DNA from: Endobugula sp965214375 | GTDB lineage: Bacteria; Pseudomonadota; Gammaproteobacteria; Pseudomonadales; Cellvibrionaceae | Reading direction: 5' to 3' | Assembly (NCBI GenBank): GCA_965214375.1 | Contig: OZ243947.1 | Coordinates: 1,116,001 to 1,180,000, forward strand | DNA length: 64,000 nt | In this document: piece after piece, positions 51,665 to 61,496 of the stretch | Numbering within the stretch: position 1 is the first letter of the stretch | How the letters are laid out: every line of letters starts with the position of its first letter | Notes under the pieces: generated by a model | Database searches by the model: none | What the model saw: the letters and a program-made list of their open reading frames with translations, nothing else | Told to the model about the DNA's origin: nothing | Program-made: the position numbers and the translations under genes

Positions 51665-53107
51665 ATGCGCTTAAAAAAATTTCATCCGCTATCACTAGGT
51701 CTGTATATCGTTGTCTGCCTTGCACAGATATCGTATGCACACACTATTGAATTACCTGCACTCGGTGGCACCAGTGCATTAACACAAAAAGAAGAGCAAC
51801 GCATTGGCTCTGCGTGGTTAAAACAGTATCGTCGTCAAGCGCCTATCTTATCAGAGCCTGTGATTAATCATTACATTGAGACACTCGTTGAAAGATTATC
51901 AAAACACACCCCAACAGCACCATCATCACTATCATTAGTTGTCACTAAAAACCGTACGCTGAATGCATTTGCGGTACCCGGTGGCGTCATTGGTGTTCAT
52001 ACCGGGTTATTGAATTATGCCAAGACAGAGCAGCAATTTGCGTCCGTTATTGCTCATGAATTGGCACACTTAAGTCAGCGGCATTACGCACGCACGGTAC
52101 AAAAACAAAAAGGGCGAACGATGACGATGATGGCTGGACTACTGGCGGGCCTGATTCTAGCAGCCAATAGTGATGGCGATGCTGGTGCGGCCACTATTTC
52201 GGCCGCCCAAGGGCTTGCCATTGACCAGCGATTACGCCTTAGCCGTGGTTTCGAAAGAGAGGCAGACCGCCTAGGTATAGATATTATGGCTAGAGCCGAC
52301 ATGAACCCTCACGCCATGGAAGACATGTTTTCAGAAATGGACCGTGCTTCACGATTTTCTTCCCGACCTCCGGAATATTTGTTAACTCACCCAATAACCG
52401 GTAGCCGCGTCGTGGATGCTATCAATCACGCTAGACAATATCCAAAAAAAGACTTCCCTGAAAACATTGATTATCAGTTACTGCGGGCACATGCCATACT
52501 CTTAATGGAACGTACGCCACAACAAGCGATTAGTCGCTTTAAAAGTGAACTCTCAGGCTTTGACGGTTCACAGGATGGTAGCCGCTACGGGCTGGCGCTG
52601 GCGATGATGAATGATAAAAAATTTAATCAGGCAAAAGAGTTATTCGATAACCTTCAAAAAAAATATCCTGACAATGCCATGCTCCACATTAGCCGCAGCA
52701 CGCTATTAGCGGAACAAGGGCAGGTTTCCAAAGCGATTCTCTACATACAACCACTGTCTCAGAAAAAACCTGATTACTACCCGTATGTGTTTCAACTAAG
52801 CCGCCTTTATACTCAACACCGTGAATACCCTGCTGCCATAAAACTACTCGTCACGCTGTCGGAAAAACGTCATGAAGACCCGCGTATATGGTACGACTTA
52901 GCCGAAGTTTCAGGACTTGGAGGAAATATAGCCTTGTTACATAAGGCCCGTGCAGAATATTTCATTCTTTATGGTGATTTTGATAGCGCTGAACAGCAGT
53001 TACAACTGCTGGCTAAATTAGAAAAACGCAAACAATCCACACTCTACCATTATGCGAATGATCGCCTGACAGAACTCAGCAGCCTAAGAAAACTCGCGAA
53101 ATTGTAA
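51665..53107 (+). CDS. bepA: BepA-like M48 periplasmic metalloprotease/chaperone
   Basis: 480 aa with a signal peptide (LGLYIVVCLAQISYAHT). The zinc site is HELAHLSQRH (HExxH) and the third ligand Glu is in READRLGID. TPR-like repeats occupy residues ~280-480 (NQAKELFDNLQKKYPDNAML). BepA helps LptD and other outer-membrane proteins assemble and degrades stalled ones. Divergent from tusA, and its stop is five bases from that of the convergent GGDEF-EAL gene. Confidence 0.92.
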   Translation: MRLKKFHPLSLGLYIVVCLAQISYAHTIELPALGGTSALTQKEEQRIGSAWLKQYRRQAPILSEPVINHYIETLVERLSKHTPTAPSSLSLVVTKNRTLNAFAVPGGVIGVHTGLLNYAKTEQQFASVIAHELAHLSQRHYARTVQKQKGRTMTMMAGLLAGLILAANSDGDAGAATISAAQGLAIDQRLRLSRGFEREADRLGIDIMARADMNPHAMEDMFSEMDRASRFSSRPPEYLLTHPITGSRVVDAINHARQYPKKDFPENIDYQLLRAHAILLMERTPQQAISRFKSELSGFDGSQDGSRYGLALAMMNDKKFNQAKELFDNLQKKYPDNAMLHISRSTLLAEQGQVSKAILYIQPLSQKKPDYYPYVFQLSRLYTQHREYPAAIKLLVTLSEKRHEDPRIWYDLAEVSGLGGNIALLHKARAEYFILYGDFDSAEQQLQLLAKLEKRKQSTLYHYANDRLTELSSLRKLAKL

Positions 53108-53112
53108 GGTTG

Positions 53113-55287
53113 TTAAAAACTCTCCCTGTACCACTGTTGCAAATCAAGCGCAGGCATAGGCTTGGCAATATGGAAACCCTGAGCCTGTTCACACCGCATA
53201 TCACTCAGTGACTGCAATACATTTTTATTCTCAACACCTTCGGCAACCACGAGCAGACCCAGATTGTGCGCCATATTAATGGTTGAATTAACAATGACCC
53301 TATCGTGTTCACTCTCCAACATATTGATCACAAAACTGTAATCAATTTTTAACCGCTTGACTGGAAGACGCTTCAAATAGGACAATGAAGAATAACCTGT
53401 ACCAAAGTCATCAATAGATAATTCAACACCGATGTTGTCAAGACGATTAAGAATACCCAAAGTCTTCTCTATGTTTTTCATCAATGTGCCTTCCGTAATC
53501 TCAAGCTCAAGACAACTCGGCGGAATATCATATTTTTCCAGAGAGGCTAATACATAATCACAGAAGTTATCTTGTAGTAGGTTACGAGCAGAAATATTGA
53601 CCGCCATATTGATAAAAATAGACTGTTGCCGCCATTCATTTAACTGACGCAGACTTTCGTCTAACACCCAATATGTCATCTCATTAATCAGATCGGTCAT
53701 TTCGGCAATAGGTACAAATTCTGCCGGAGAGATAAACCCCATTGAGGGATGAATCCAGCGCGATAAGGCTTCAACACCTACAATATGTTTATCATCGAGT
53801 GATATTTTAGGCTGATAATAGAGGCTTAATTCATTATTACGAATGGCTTTTCCTAATTCGCTCATCAACGTTAAACGTTTTGGCGAATGGGCGTCCTGCC
53901 CGGAATCATATAATGTAAAACCAGACATGTTTTTCTTGGCGCAGTACATCGCCACATCGGCAAAGCGCATTAAACCTGAATAACTGTCAGCTTGGGCTGG
54001 AAACATGGATATCCCGATACTCGCTCGCAACTCCACTTCAATGCCATTAAAATAAAAGTATTCTCGGATAGCAGACAACAATAATTGCGCCATATTGGTG
54101 GCAACACTGCTATCATCAATATTAGTGAGCAAAATGGCAAACTCGTCGCCACCTAGACGAGCAAAAAAGGAAGGGATACCTTTCAGTTTTTTTAAGATTC
54201 TGGGGCATAATTGCTGAAGGATTTTGTCACCTACATCATGCCCGAGAGTATCATTAATTTCTTTAAAACTATCCAGATCAATAATCATTAAGGCATGACT
54301 TTTATCCGGCTCAAGTGTTTGCAGTGTTTTTTCAACGGTCTTTTGCAATGCCACACGATTAGGCAAACCCGTCAACAGGTCATGCATATTTTGATATTCT
54401 AGTTGCTCTATATAAATCTGGCGATCAGTGACATCTTTAGCCACACCCCAAATACTGACCAGATGATCATCTTCTATAATTCCTTGGGCCGAAATTTTTA
54501 AATACCGTGTTTCAATAATTTCTTCATTCGTAAACTGTGTATCCATTTCACTAATGTGAAAATTATTTTCAACAAACGAGCGGACATCAAGAATGGCGTT
54601 AAAAAATGGGATATCTTTAAACAATAAACCGTTCAAATGCTGTAAACATGGGCTTTTGTAAATTTGTTTGAAAATACGATTACAATCACCGATGACCGCA
54701 CGATTAATAATATCGTCTTGGCATGACTGACTATTATCATTGCTGGAAGATGACCCAAGAGCGAGAGGAGGAATAATATCAAGTCGCCAAATAGCATCCT
54801 GACTACTATTCACACACGCCCGGTAACTGGCTTCATTCTTCACCAAATTAAGCTGCTGCTGTTTTAAGAGTGAAATATTGTCCAGAGTAAAAACGATGCC
54901 TTTAAAACCGTGGCTGGCATCTTCAACAAAAATTTTATCGGTTTGAAACCACTGTAATTCACCGTTAATAAAGACTTTTTCTTCCTGCCCTGTCAACGAG
55001 TGCCCCGTACGCACAACCGTCATAATCTCCTGATGCACCTGTACCGGATTATCCCAGCAATTTAGCACCTCAAGAATTGTCTTCCCGGAGAGATTACTGG
55101 TGTCAAACAACTCATTAGCCATATTATTGGCGGAACGAATTCTTCCCCACTGATCCAGATACAATACGGCCGTACGCAGGGTATCAAACAGAAACTTGCT
55201 ATAGCTATGCTCTGATTTCTCAAGAACATCTGAAAAACGCATACCGGTATTGTTGTTGCGATGACCTTGCGGAAGGGATTCCGTCAT
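53113..55287 (-). CDS. PAS-GGDEF-EAL c-di-GMP signalling protein
   Basis: 724 aa, no membrane helices. Two PAS-type sensor regions (residues ~30-135 and ~150-290) precede a GGDEF domain with RLGGDEFAIL and an EAL domain. The EAL domain has GVEALSRW, NISARNL, EITEGTL, DDFGTGYSSL, LKIDYSFV, AEGVEN and QGFHIAKP, all catalytic residues in place. There is no RxxD inhibitory site before GGDEF. Phosphodiesterase activity is likely; cyclase activity possible. It contrasts with the degenerate EAL in the adhesin locus. Confidence 0.92.
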   Translation of the reverse strand: MTESLPQGHRNNNTGMRFSDVLEKSEHSYSKFLFDTLRTAVLYLDQWGRIRSANNMANELFDTSNLSGKTILEVLNCWDNPVQVHQEIMTVVRTGHSLTGQEEKVFINGELQWFQTDKIFVEDASHGFKGIVFTLDNISLLKQQQLNLVKNEASYRACVNSSQDAIWRLDIIPPLALGSSSSNDNSQSCQDDIINRAVIGDCNRIFKQIYKSPCLQHLNGLLFKDIPFFNAILDVRSFVENNFHISEMDTQFTNEEIIETRYLKISAQGIIEDDHLVSIWGVAKDVTDRQIYIEQLEYQNMHDLLTGLPNRVALQKTVEKTLQTLEPDKSHALMIIDLDSFKEINDTLGHDVGDKILQQLCPRILKKLKGIPSFFARLGGDEFAILLTNIDDSSVATNMAQLLLSAIREYFYFNGIEVELRASIGISMFPAQADSYSGLMRFADVAMYCAKKNMSGFTLYDSGQDAHSPKRLTLMSELGKAIRNNELSLYYQPKISLDDKHIVGVEALSRWIHPSMGFISPAEFVPIAEMTDLINEMTYWVLDESLRQLNEWRQQSIFINMAVNISARNLLQDNFCDYVLASLEKYDIPPSCLELEITEGTLMKNIEKTLGILNRLDNIGVELSIDDFGTGYSSLSYLKRLPVKRLKIDYSFVINMLESEHDRVIVNSTINMAHNLGLLVVAEGVENKNVLQSLSDMRCEQAQGFHIAKPMPALDLQQWYRESF

Positions 55288-55394
55288 TACTACTCCGAAA
55301 CTACTGTGCCACTATTGCCTAAGACTCCATTATTAACAATAGTCAGGAAACCGTGATTTCACAATAATTCAGGAGAGGAATTCAAACGATATTC

Positions 55395-55628
55395 TTAATA
55401 GTGCGGGGGCTTGTCATTAGAAACAACATCACCCCCCTGATCAAGGGTGTTTTGCAACTCTTCAAGCTTGGCATAGACGTGTGTGATCTTCCCCTCAAGC
55501 AGCATAATCGTTTGGTCTTGCGCAGTGACAATGCGGTTTAAAGACTGCAACATATGCTCCTGAAAAGCGACTTTTGCCTGAAGCTCTTCAATATATTGCT
55601 GCAAGGTTTGATGCGATATTTCAGTCAT
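55395..55628 (-). CDS. slyX: SlyX-like coiled-coil protein
   Basis: 77 aa from ATG 55628 (the frame opens at 55646). Almost the whole protein is a coiled coil (IEELQAKVAFQEHMLQSLN), ending in the family tail PPHY. The molecular role of SlyX is not known. It is 26 bases after the channel gene on the same strand. Confidence 0.85.
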   Translation of the reverse strand: MTEISHQTLQQYIEELQAKVAFQEHMLQSLNRIVTAQDQTIMLLEGKITHVYAKLEELQNTLDQGGDVVSNDKPPHY

Positions 55629-55654
55629 TACTAAACACTCTATCAAGATGTCGA

Positions 55655-56479
55655 TTACGACGTATTTTCAGGTAACTCGGCACCACAGAGCCGACAATAA
55701 TCGGCATCTTGCTCATGCCCGGATTTATGGCAATTTTGGCAGGTTTTTAACGAACGTTGACGCTGCATTTCCTGGGCAATTGCGGCGGTAAAAATCCCCG
55801 TCGGTACCGCAATAATGGAATAGCCTGTTAGCATTACCAAGGCAGCAATCAACTGCCCGATGATTGTGTGAGGGGTAATATCACCATAGCCTACCGTCGT
55901 AATGGTCACAATCGTCCAGTAAAGACTACGAGGAATACTGGTAAAACCATGTTCAGGCCCTTCAACGATATACATCAAAGAACCGAAAATAACGGCTAAT
56001 ACCAATACAAACGAGAAAAATACCAGTATTTTACGACGCGACCTCAGTAGCGAACGTCCCAATATATTCGCTTCACTGATATAACGGATTAATTTCAAGA
56101 CACGAAATATACGCAGCACCCGCAATAAACGAATAATCAGTAAATAACTCATATCGCCATAGAACAAGGCAATATAGCTCGGCAGGATCGCTATAAGGTC
56201 AACCATACCATAGAAGCTTTTCATATAGCCCCACGGTTTAGGCGATACCCATATACGGATCAGGTATTCCGCTGTAAAGAGCAGCGTCAGCCCCCATTCA
56301 ATGATACGGAGGTAATGCCCATAACTGGACGATAAGGCATTAACCGAATCAAGAATGACAACCACAACGCTGGTGACAATGATGTAAATCAAAAAAACGT
56401 CAAACGCCTTACCCGCCGGACTATCGGTACCGAAAATAATACGATAAAGGCGTTCCTTGAGAGTTTCAGTGTTATTCAT
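55655..56479 (-). CDS. Voltage-gated-type potassium channel with C-terminal zinc ribbon
   Basis: 274 aa from ATG 56479; an upstream ATG at 56506 would overlap divergent yciH. Six membrane helices are predicted, with an S4-like helix carrying Arg every third residue (IIRLLRVLRIFRVLKLIRY). The pore filter is TVGYGDITP. After the last helix there is a two-CxxC zinc ribbon, CQNC...CRLC, in the final 25 residues. It selects K+ in the inner membrane; the ribbon may be regulatory. Confidence 0.88.
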   Translation of the reverse strand: MNNTETLKERLYRIIFGTDSPAGKAFDVFLIYIIVTSVVVVILDSVNALSSSYGHYLRIIEWGLTLLFTAEYLIRIWVSPKPWGYMKSFYGMVDLIAILPSYIALFYGDMSYLLIIRLLRVLRIFRVLKLIRYISEANILGRSLLRSRRKILVFFSFVLVLAVIFGSLMYIVEGPEHGFTSIPRSLYWTIVTITTVGYGDITPHTIIGQLIAALVMLTGYSIIAVPTGIFTAAIAQEMQRQRSLKTCQNCHKSGHEQDADYCRLCGAELPENTS

Positions 56480-56504
56480 GGCGCTATTGTAGGATAATCC
56501 ACGC

Positions 56505-56819
56505 ATGAAGAAAAACTCCCGACTCGTTTACTCCACTGAAACCGGCCGTATCAAGCCAGAAGATAACACTGCCTCAACCTTAGAAAGCGGCGATGGTATT
56601 GTCCGCATTCACCGCGAAACCAAAGGCCGCAAGGGCAACGGCGTTAGTCTGATTAAAGGGCTGCCTGTGGCGACCGCTGAATTAAAGCCTCTCGCCAAGA
56701 CACTCAAACAAAAAATGGGTGTTGGTGGCAGTGTTAAGGATGGTGTGATTGAAATTCAAAGCGACCAACGCGACAAACTCAAATCCCTTCTCGAGGCCAT
56801 GGGCTATACCGTTAAATGA
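56505..56819 (+). CDS. yciH: YciH, SUI1/eIF1-like translation factor
   Basis: 104 aa. The N-terminal RLVYSTETGRI and the C-terminal SUI1 fold (VRIHRETKGRKGNGVSLIKG, then LKQKMGVGGSVKDGVIEIQ) are standard. YciH influences initiation fidelity by discriminating against poor starts. Divergent from the channel gene. Confidence 0.93.
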   Translation: MKKNSRLVYSTETGRIKPEDNTASTLESGDGIVRIHRETKGRKGNGVSLIKGLPVATAELKPLAKTLKQKMGVGGSVKDGVIEIQSDQRDKLKSLLEAMGYTVK

Positions 56820-56929
56820 GCGGGCTCTTAAACGGAATCACCGTCAAAATTGGCCTATTATTTGCTCCTTACATCACTACAAGCTTGTTAATGACAAGTT
56901 TCTGACTTAGCACTTATCAGGAGCACCTT

Positions 56930-57484
56930 ATGACCACAGAAATCTTATGGCAACTATTTGATACCTCTGCCAAAATCGGTATTGGCGTCGTCGTCAGCCT
57001 GCTATTTATGATGATTATTGTTAACCGTCGCCAAGGCAATGGTAAATCAGTTACCCACCCGGATCATCGCCGCCTGATGCTATTGGAAAGTATTTCTGCG
57101 GATGTAGGTAACCTTAGTCACGTGTTTGCCAAATACTCTACTTTGGTTGTTGAAGCCATTCATTATGGAAAACACTGGCCGGAAGCGCGCAAAAAAGAGC
57201 TGGATGTGGTTAACCACGAGCTGGTCAGAGAATTTAAAAAGTTGTCTGACGCTGAATCAAAACTACTGATGCTGGGAGAAAAAGCACTGGAAAAAACACT
57301 AAAACTATACGGCTCCAAGATTGCCAACTTCAGACGGCAGGTTTATGTCGGTCGCACCGACCTCAAAGACGAAACTATCGTTGCCATGAAAAAAGATATC
57401 AATCTGCTGCGCGAGCAGTTTTATGATTTTCTTAGCAAAAAATATGACCGTTTATTGACCAATACAACGGTTGCCGCCAAATAA
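56930..57484 (+). CDS. Unknown membrane-anchored helical protein
   Basis: 184 aa. One N-terminal membrane helix (IGIGVVVSLLFMMIIVN) is followed by a basic, mostly alpha-helical cytosolic region (residues ~40-184). A good AGGAG lies seven bases before the ATG. I do not recognise the family. It is followed by a symmetric hairpin that separates it from the convergent amiR gene. Confidence 0.65.
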   Translation: MTTEILWQLFDTSAKIGIGVVVSLLFMMIIVNRRQGNGKSVTHPDHRRLMLLESISADVGNLSHVFAKYSTLVVEAIHYGKHWPEARKKELDVVNHELVREFKKLSDAESKLLMLGEKALEKTLKLYGSKIANFRRQVYVGRTDLKDETIVAMKKDINLLREQFYDFLSKKYDRLLTNTTVAAK

Positions 57485-57492
57485 ACACACCT

Positions 57493-57522
57493 ACAAGAAT
57501 CAATATTATTATTGGTTCTTGT
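57493..57522. terminator. Hairpin between convergent genes
   Basis: ACAAGAATCAATA pairs with TATTGGTTCTTGT with one mismatch around a four-base loop. It lies between the stop at 57484 and the amiR stop at 57539. No long T-run follows on either strand, so its strength as a terminator is uncertain. Confidence 0.5.
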
Positions 57523-57538
57523 GGTTTACCATAAGTGA

Positions 57539-58135
57539 TTAAACCCCATTTGACGCTATAATTGCATGCGCTATAGAAGCAATAGAGCATTTATCCTTCA
57601 TAGATTTATCTCTCAATCGTTTATATGCTTCTTCTTCAAGAATGCCTTTTGATTCCGACAGTATTGAAACTGCCTGTTCGATAGCACGGCGAGCTTTTAG
57701 TGTTTCATCTAGAGATTGAATTCGCTTTTTAAGGCGACGCTCCTGCCTTGCCATCGCTATTGCTGTCGTTAAAGCAGCAAGAATACCAAAAATACGAATT
57801 GGCTTCGACAATACACCATGAACATGAAGACGCTCTAGTTCAATTACAATTTCATGGGTTTCATAAGTAATAATTGCTATCCTCGCAATGCTATCAGTAC
57901 TAGCCATCCATGATAAAGAACCTTCGACATGTAAATGATTAACCAGAAATAAAACAACATCAACTTTTTCAGGAACATAATTTGGTGCAGGCCAAACCGC
58001 ATCTGTATGGCAACCAATCCGCTTGATATGCTCTAACAAAGCATGGCGTTCTGAATCCTCTGGGTGTATTACCAGTACTCGCATCTCCAGGAGACGCCGA
58101 AGAAGGTTATAGTCTTTAACCGGCATATATTCCAT
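57539..58135 (-). CDS. amiR: AmiR-like ANTAR antiterminator
   Basis: 198 aa. An N-terminal receiver-like domain (residues ~18-125) lacks a clear phospho-Asp site. A coiled coil and a C-terminal ANTAR RNA-binding domain follow (ARRAIEQAVSILSESKGILEE, then AYKRLRDKSM). AmiR prevents termination in the leader of amidase operons unless it is held by AmiC. Its ATG overlaps the amiC stop (TAATG). It is intact although its partner is frameshifted, so it may act constitutively. Confidence 0.85.
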   Translation of the reverse strand: MEYMPVKDYNLLRRLLEMRVLVIHPEDSERHALLEHIKRIGCHTDAVWPAPNYVPEKVDVVLFLVNHLHVEGSLSWMASTDSIARIAIITYETHEIVIELERLHVHGVLSKPIRIFGILAALTTAIAMARQERRLKKRIQSLDETLKARRAIEQAVSILSESKGILEEEAYKRLRDKSMKDKCSIASIAHAIIASNGV

Positions 58136-59273
58136 TACACAAACACCCTGCTCGTAATCGATCGATCATAAGATACTAAATAAGGGTCTGGACGAATAAT
58201 TGATGAATGCCCGCATAAAATCTCATACTGACCGGATTCTGTTGATTTTGCTACATAAGGACGAAGTGTAAGATGATTAGTTTCTAAATCGATAGAAAGG
58301 TCTCCACCGGGCGATTTGAATACAGCCCCCGCAAGAGCCGCAAGCACACCCTCTGTATTTGCCTGGCCTGCCAAATGAATGGCATTTGAAAAAAAGTGCA
58401 CCAAAGAATAAGTGACTTGACTATATACACAAGGACTAACATCATCACCAAAACGGGCTTTAAATGAAGCCAGAAATTGTTGATTTTGATCTTTATCAAT
58501 AGAGGCAAAATAAGGTGCAACAGCAATATGTCCATCACGTGCAACTGCATCTATTTCTGCCAGTTCAGACTCTACCATTGTCATTGATGCAATTGGAGGG
58601 TTATTTTTTTCTGACTTTAAAGATGAATACAGCGTATAAAGATTAGCACTGTCTTTGACAACAACAGTAGATAGGATAACATCTGGAACTTTTGACAAAG
58701 CTTGTTGTAGAACTATTTTAGTCTCTGCTGCATTTGCACTAAAAGGTAAATAATGCTCTGCCACAACCTCACCATTACTGGCATCTAAAAATTCAGTGAC
58801 AATACGATTAATTTCTTTCGGGTATATATAATCTGAACCAATAAGTGCAATACGCCTACCGTAATTTGAATAAATATATTCCAGAAAAGGTAGAACTAAC
58901 TGGTTAGGAATACCACCACCGTAAATCACATTAGGTGAATATTCAAAGCCCTCATAAACAGATGGATAAAATAAAATACCGTTGAAGCGTTCTATCACAG
59001 GCAATACTGCTTTTCGACTTGATGATAAACAAGATCCAAAAATAAAGTTGACACGATATTTTAATAATAAGTCTGTCGCTAACTCCGCATAACTTTGATC
59101 ATCACCGCCAGGATCAAGGATAATAGGGTCAAGCTGTTGACCATCAACACCTCCCTGCGTATTAATTTCTTCACAGGCAGCAAATGTGCGGCTTCGGGCA
59201 CAGCCATTGGTCCTGATTGCGAAAACAATACACCGATTTTTATCTTATTTTCCATCGTCTTGTCTTTTTTCAT
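58135..59273 (-). pseudogene. amiC: AmiC-like amide-sensing binding protein, one frameshift
   Basis: About 380 codons. The start IKIGVLFSQSGPMAV is in one frame. After a one-base shift near 59195-59205 the rest reads in another: RTFAACEEINTQGGVDGQQ, AVLPVIERFNG, YPSVYEGFEYSPNVIYGG, LIGSDYIYPKE, PYFASIDKDQ. These match AmiC of the amidase system and the related urea/amide binding proteins. AmiC normally binds the amide and controls AmiR; in a transporter operon it could also deliver substrate. There is no other lesion, so the break is recent. Confidence 0.85.
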
Positions 59274-59274
59274 A

Positions 59275-60643
59275 TTATGTTTTTTTCAGTGCGATAGATT
59301 TTTCCATCTTCATTGCAATAGACAGTAATTTTTCATCCTGTCCTGGTCTACCCATCAACATCATTCCAATAGGCAATCCCAATTGTGATTGTCCCACAGG
59401 GATAGATACGCAAGGTAACCCAGCCAAATTCCCAAGCCAGCAAAACCACGTCATACTGTCTTGCGTAGTCACTCTACGCCCACTAAACTCTTGCCAGTCA
59501 TCTCCATGCTTGGGGGCAGTAACAGGAAGCGTCGGTAATATCATAGCATCCCAATTTCCATAATCACTCAATAAAGAATGAAGGAAAGAACGACGCAATT
59601 TCTGTGCTTGTAAAACTTCTGTCGCTGTCAATTTCAATCCAGCTTCTAAATGCGCACGAGTAACTGATGAGAACCCTCCCGGATTTTCCTGTAAGAGTTT
59701 TTGATGATAAGAGGAGGCTTCACTGTGCAAAATCGCCTCCCATGCTGCAAAATAACTAAAAATATTGGGAATTTCTACATCTCTGACAGTTGCTGATGAA
59801 CTCTTGATAGCTCTTCGAACTGCTTGATCAACCTCTTTATTTCTTTCTAACCCTGCACCTATTAAATGTACCAAATTTAAAGATTGAACAGAGTCGAGTG
59901 GTTGAAAATTTTTTGCTTGAAACGTCGATAAATCGTGATTATCACACCCCAAAAAATACGGCAAAAGCATCTCAATATCACTTAGTGAAGCCGCAATAGG
60001 TCCCGGCGCATCCAATGACCAACTTAATGGCAAAACACCATAACGTGACGCTCGACCATAGCTGGGTTTAAATCCATAGACACCACAAGCAGCCGATGGA
60101 ATACGCACAGACCCACCCGTATCACTGCCAAGGGCAGCAGAAACAACACCAGCAGCTACTGCAACTGCCGACCCACCACTACTACCTACCCCCTGTAATA
60201 TGGTCCGGGTTATATGGATTGCGTGTAGGCCCACTGGTAGATGTTGTATTAGTCGCACCATAGGCCCATTCATGCATATTGGTTTTACCAAAAATAATCG
60301 CTCCAGCTCTGCGTAAATTAGCCACGACTGTAGCATCAACATTTGCAGTTTCAAGTGGCAAGGCATCTGAACATGCGGTTGTTGGACTATCTTGAGTAAG
60401 ATAATTATCTTTAACAGCAATCGGTATGCCATCAATAGCACTTAGAGGCTTACCAGATTTCCGTCGACTATCAGATGCTTTTGCTTGCGCTATCACTGCC
60501 TCATCATCAAGAGAGACAAATGCATTTAAATGCGATTTTTTCTTAGCTCGATCAAGTGCTGTTCGAACTAAAGAATAAGAGCTTGTCTCACCTGAAGTCA
60601 GTGCACTACTTTGTACTGTAAGAGTATTAAGTTCAAGAGACAT
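59275..60643 (-). pseudogene. Amidase-signature hydrolase (AtzE-like), 4-base duplication
   Basis: About 455 codons. The first part has the catalytic Lys (AIDGIPIAVKDNYL) and GKTNMHEWAYG, and breaks at TGGR. The second part starts in another frame with SSGGSAVAVAAG, then GSDTGGSVRIPSAACGVYGFKP carrying the cis-Ser and nucleophilic Ser. The break is a GTAG repeat at about 60180-60190, exactly in the glycine-serine signature. Start taken at ATG 60643. Its neighbour is an AtzG-like small protein, so the intact enzyme would resemble AtzE-type amidohydrolases acting on carboxylated ureas. The substrate is an inference. Confidence 0.85.
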
Positions 60644-60797
60644 TAAAAGCCTCCAATACAAATATATGAGGAGGCTCTTCACATAAAGACGTTTCTTGTA
60701 TCTCCCCGGATAAAGATAAACCAGCTCTAATTCGCTTTAAAGTTGCATCAATTCTTTTCTTCTGATCTTCAGTAAGAGTAATATTATGGTCTTTCAT
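60633..60797 (-). CDS. AtzG-like (DUF4089-type) small subunit
   Basis: 54 aa from ATG 60797, directly after the urtE stop and overlapping the amidase start by eleven bases. The sequence begins with a helix (TEDQKKRIDATLKRI) and ends CEEPPHIFVLEAF. The closing EPPHIF matches the EPAPVF-type ending of AtzG/DUF4089 proteins, which pair with AtzE amidases much as GatC pairs with GatA. Short, but its position and ending support it. Intact. Confidence 0.65.
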   Translation of the reverse strand: MKDHNITLTEDQKKRIDATLKRIRAGLSLSGEIQETSLCEEPPHIFVLEAFNVS

Positions 60798-61496
60798 TCA
60801 TACCCCCAATAATTCTTGTTGTAAATTCTTGTCTGCACGGAGACTTTCCTTATCAATTTCTACACGAACAGTTCCTTTTTCCATAATATATGCACGTTCT
60901 GCAATGGATAGACAAAAATCCAGATTTTGTTCAGCGACAAGAATAGAGATACCAAACTCTTTACTGATACGTTTTAAAATACACGAAATTTCATCAATAA
61001 TAGAAGGCTGAACTCCTTCTGTGGGCTCATCGAGTAAAAGAATTCGAGGCCTAGTCGCAAGAGCACGCGCCAATGCTAAAACTTGTTGTTGACCACCCGA
61101 TAAACCACCAGCAAGATCATTTGCCTTTTGTATCAACATAGGAAAGTCTTCAAATAAGCGGGCTACTGCTTGTACAGGTTCATAACCATTAGATGCAGCA
61201 GCAACTGCAATATTTTCAGTGACTGTCATACGCGAAAAAACAAAACGACCTTGCGGCACATAGCCTAACCCCGCTCTGGCACGTTTTGCAGGAGCCATTG
61301 GAGCCTGCTTACCCTCAATAGTCACTACGCCATTCATGGCAGGAATTAATCCCATCGCATATTTCATTAAAGTTGATTTACCGACACCATTACGGCCCAA
61401 TAAGGCCACAACTTCATTTTTATTTACCTCTATATTGATATTAGGAATTATCGTAGTTTTACCATAACCTCCAGTGGCCCCTTCAATCTTAAACAT
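60798..61496 (-). CDS. urtE: UrtE-like ABC transporter ATPase (LivF type)
   Basis: 232 aa. It has Walker A GRNGVGKSTLMK, signature LSGGQQQVLALARAL, Walker B ILLLDEPTEGVQPS and H-loop VAEQNL. The glutamate-rich EPTEG motif is typical of the UrtE/LivF branch for amides, urea and branched amino acids. Overlaps urtD by eight bases. Intact. Confidence 0.88.
   Translation of the reverse strand: MFKIEGATGGYGKTTIIPNINIEVNKNEVVALLGRNGVGKSTLMKYAMGLIPAMNGVVTIEGKQAPMAPAKRARAGLGYVPQGRFVFSRMTVTENIAVAAASNGYEPVQAVARLFEDFPMLIQKANDLAGGLSGGQQQVLALARALATRPRILLLDEPTEGVQPSIIDEISCILKRISKEFGISILVAEQNLDFCLSIAERAYIMEKGTVRVEIDKESLRADKNLQQELLGV

Noticed and set aside
51582..51740. N-terminal extension of TusA (53 extra residues)
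   Set aside because: The extension runs into the bepA coding start on the other strand and has no family similarity. ATG 51581 gives the normal length.
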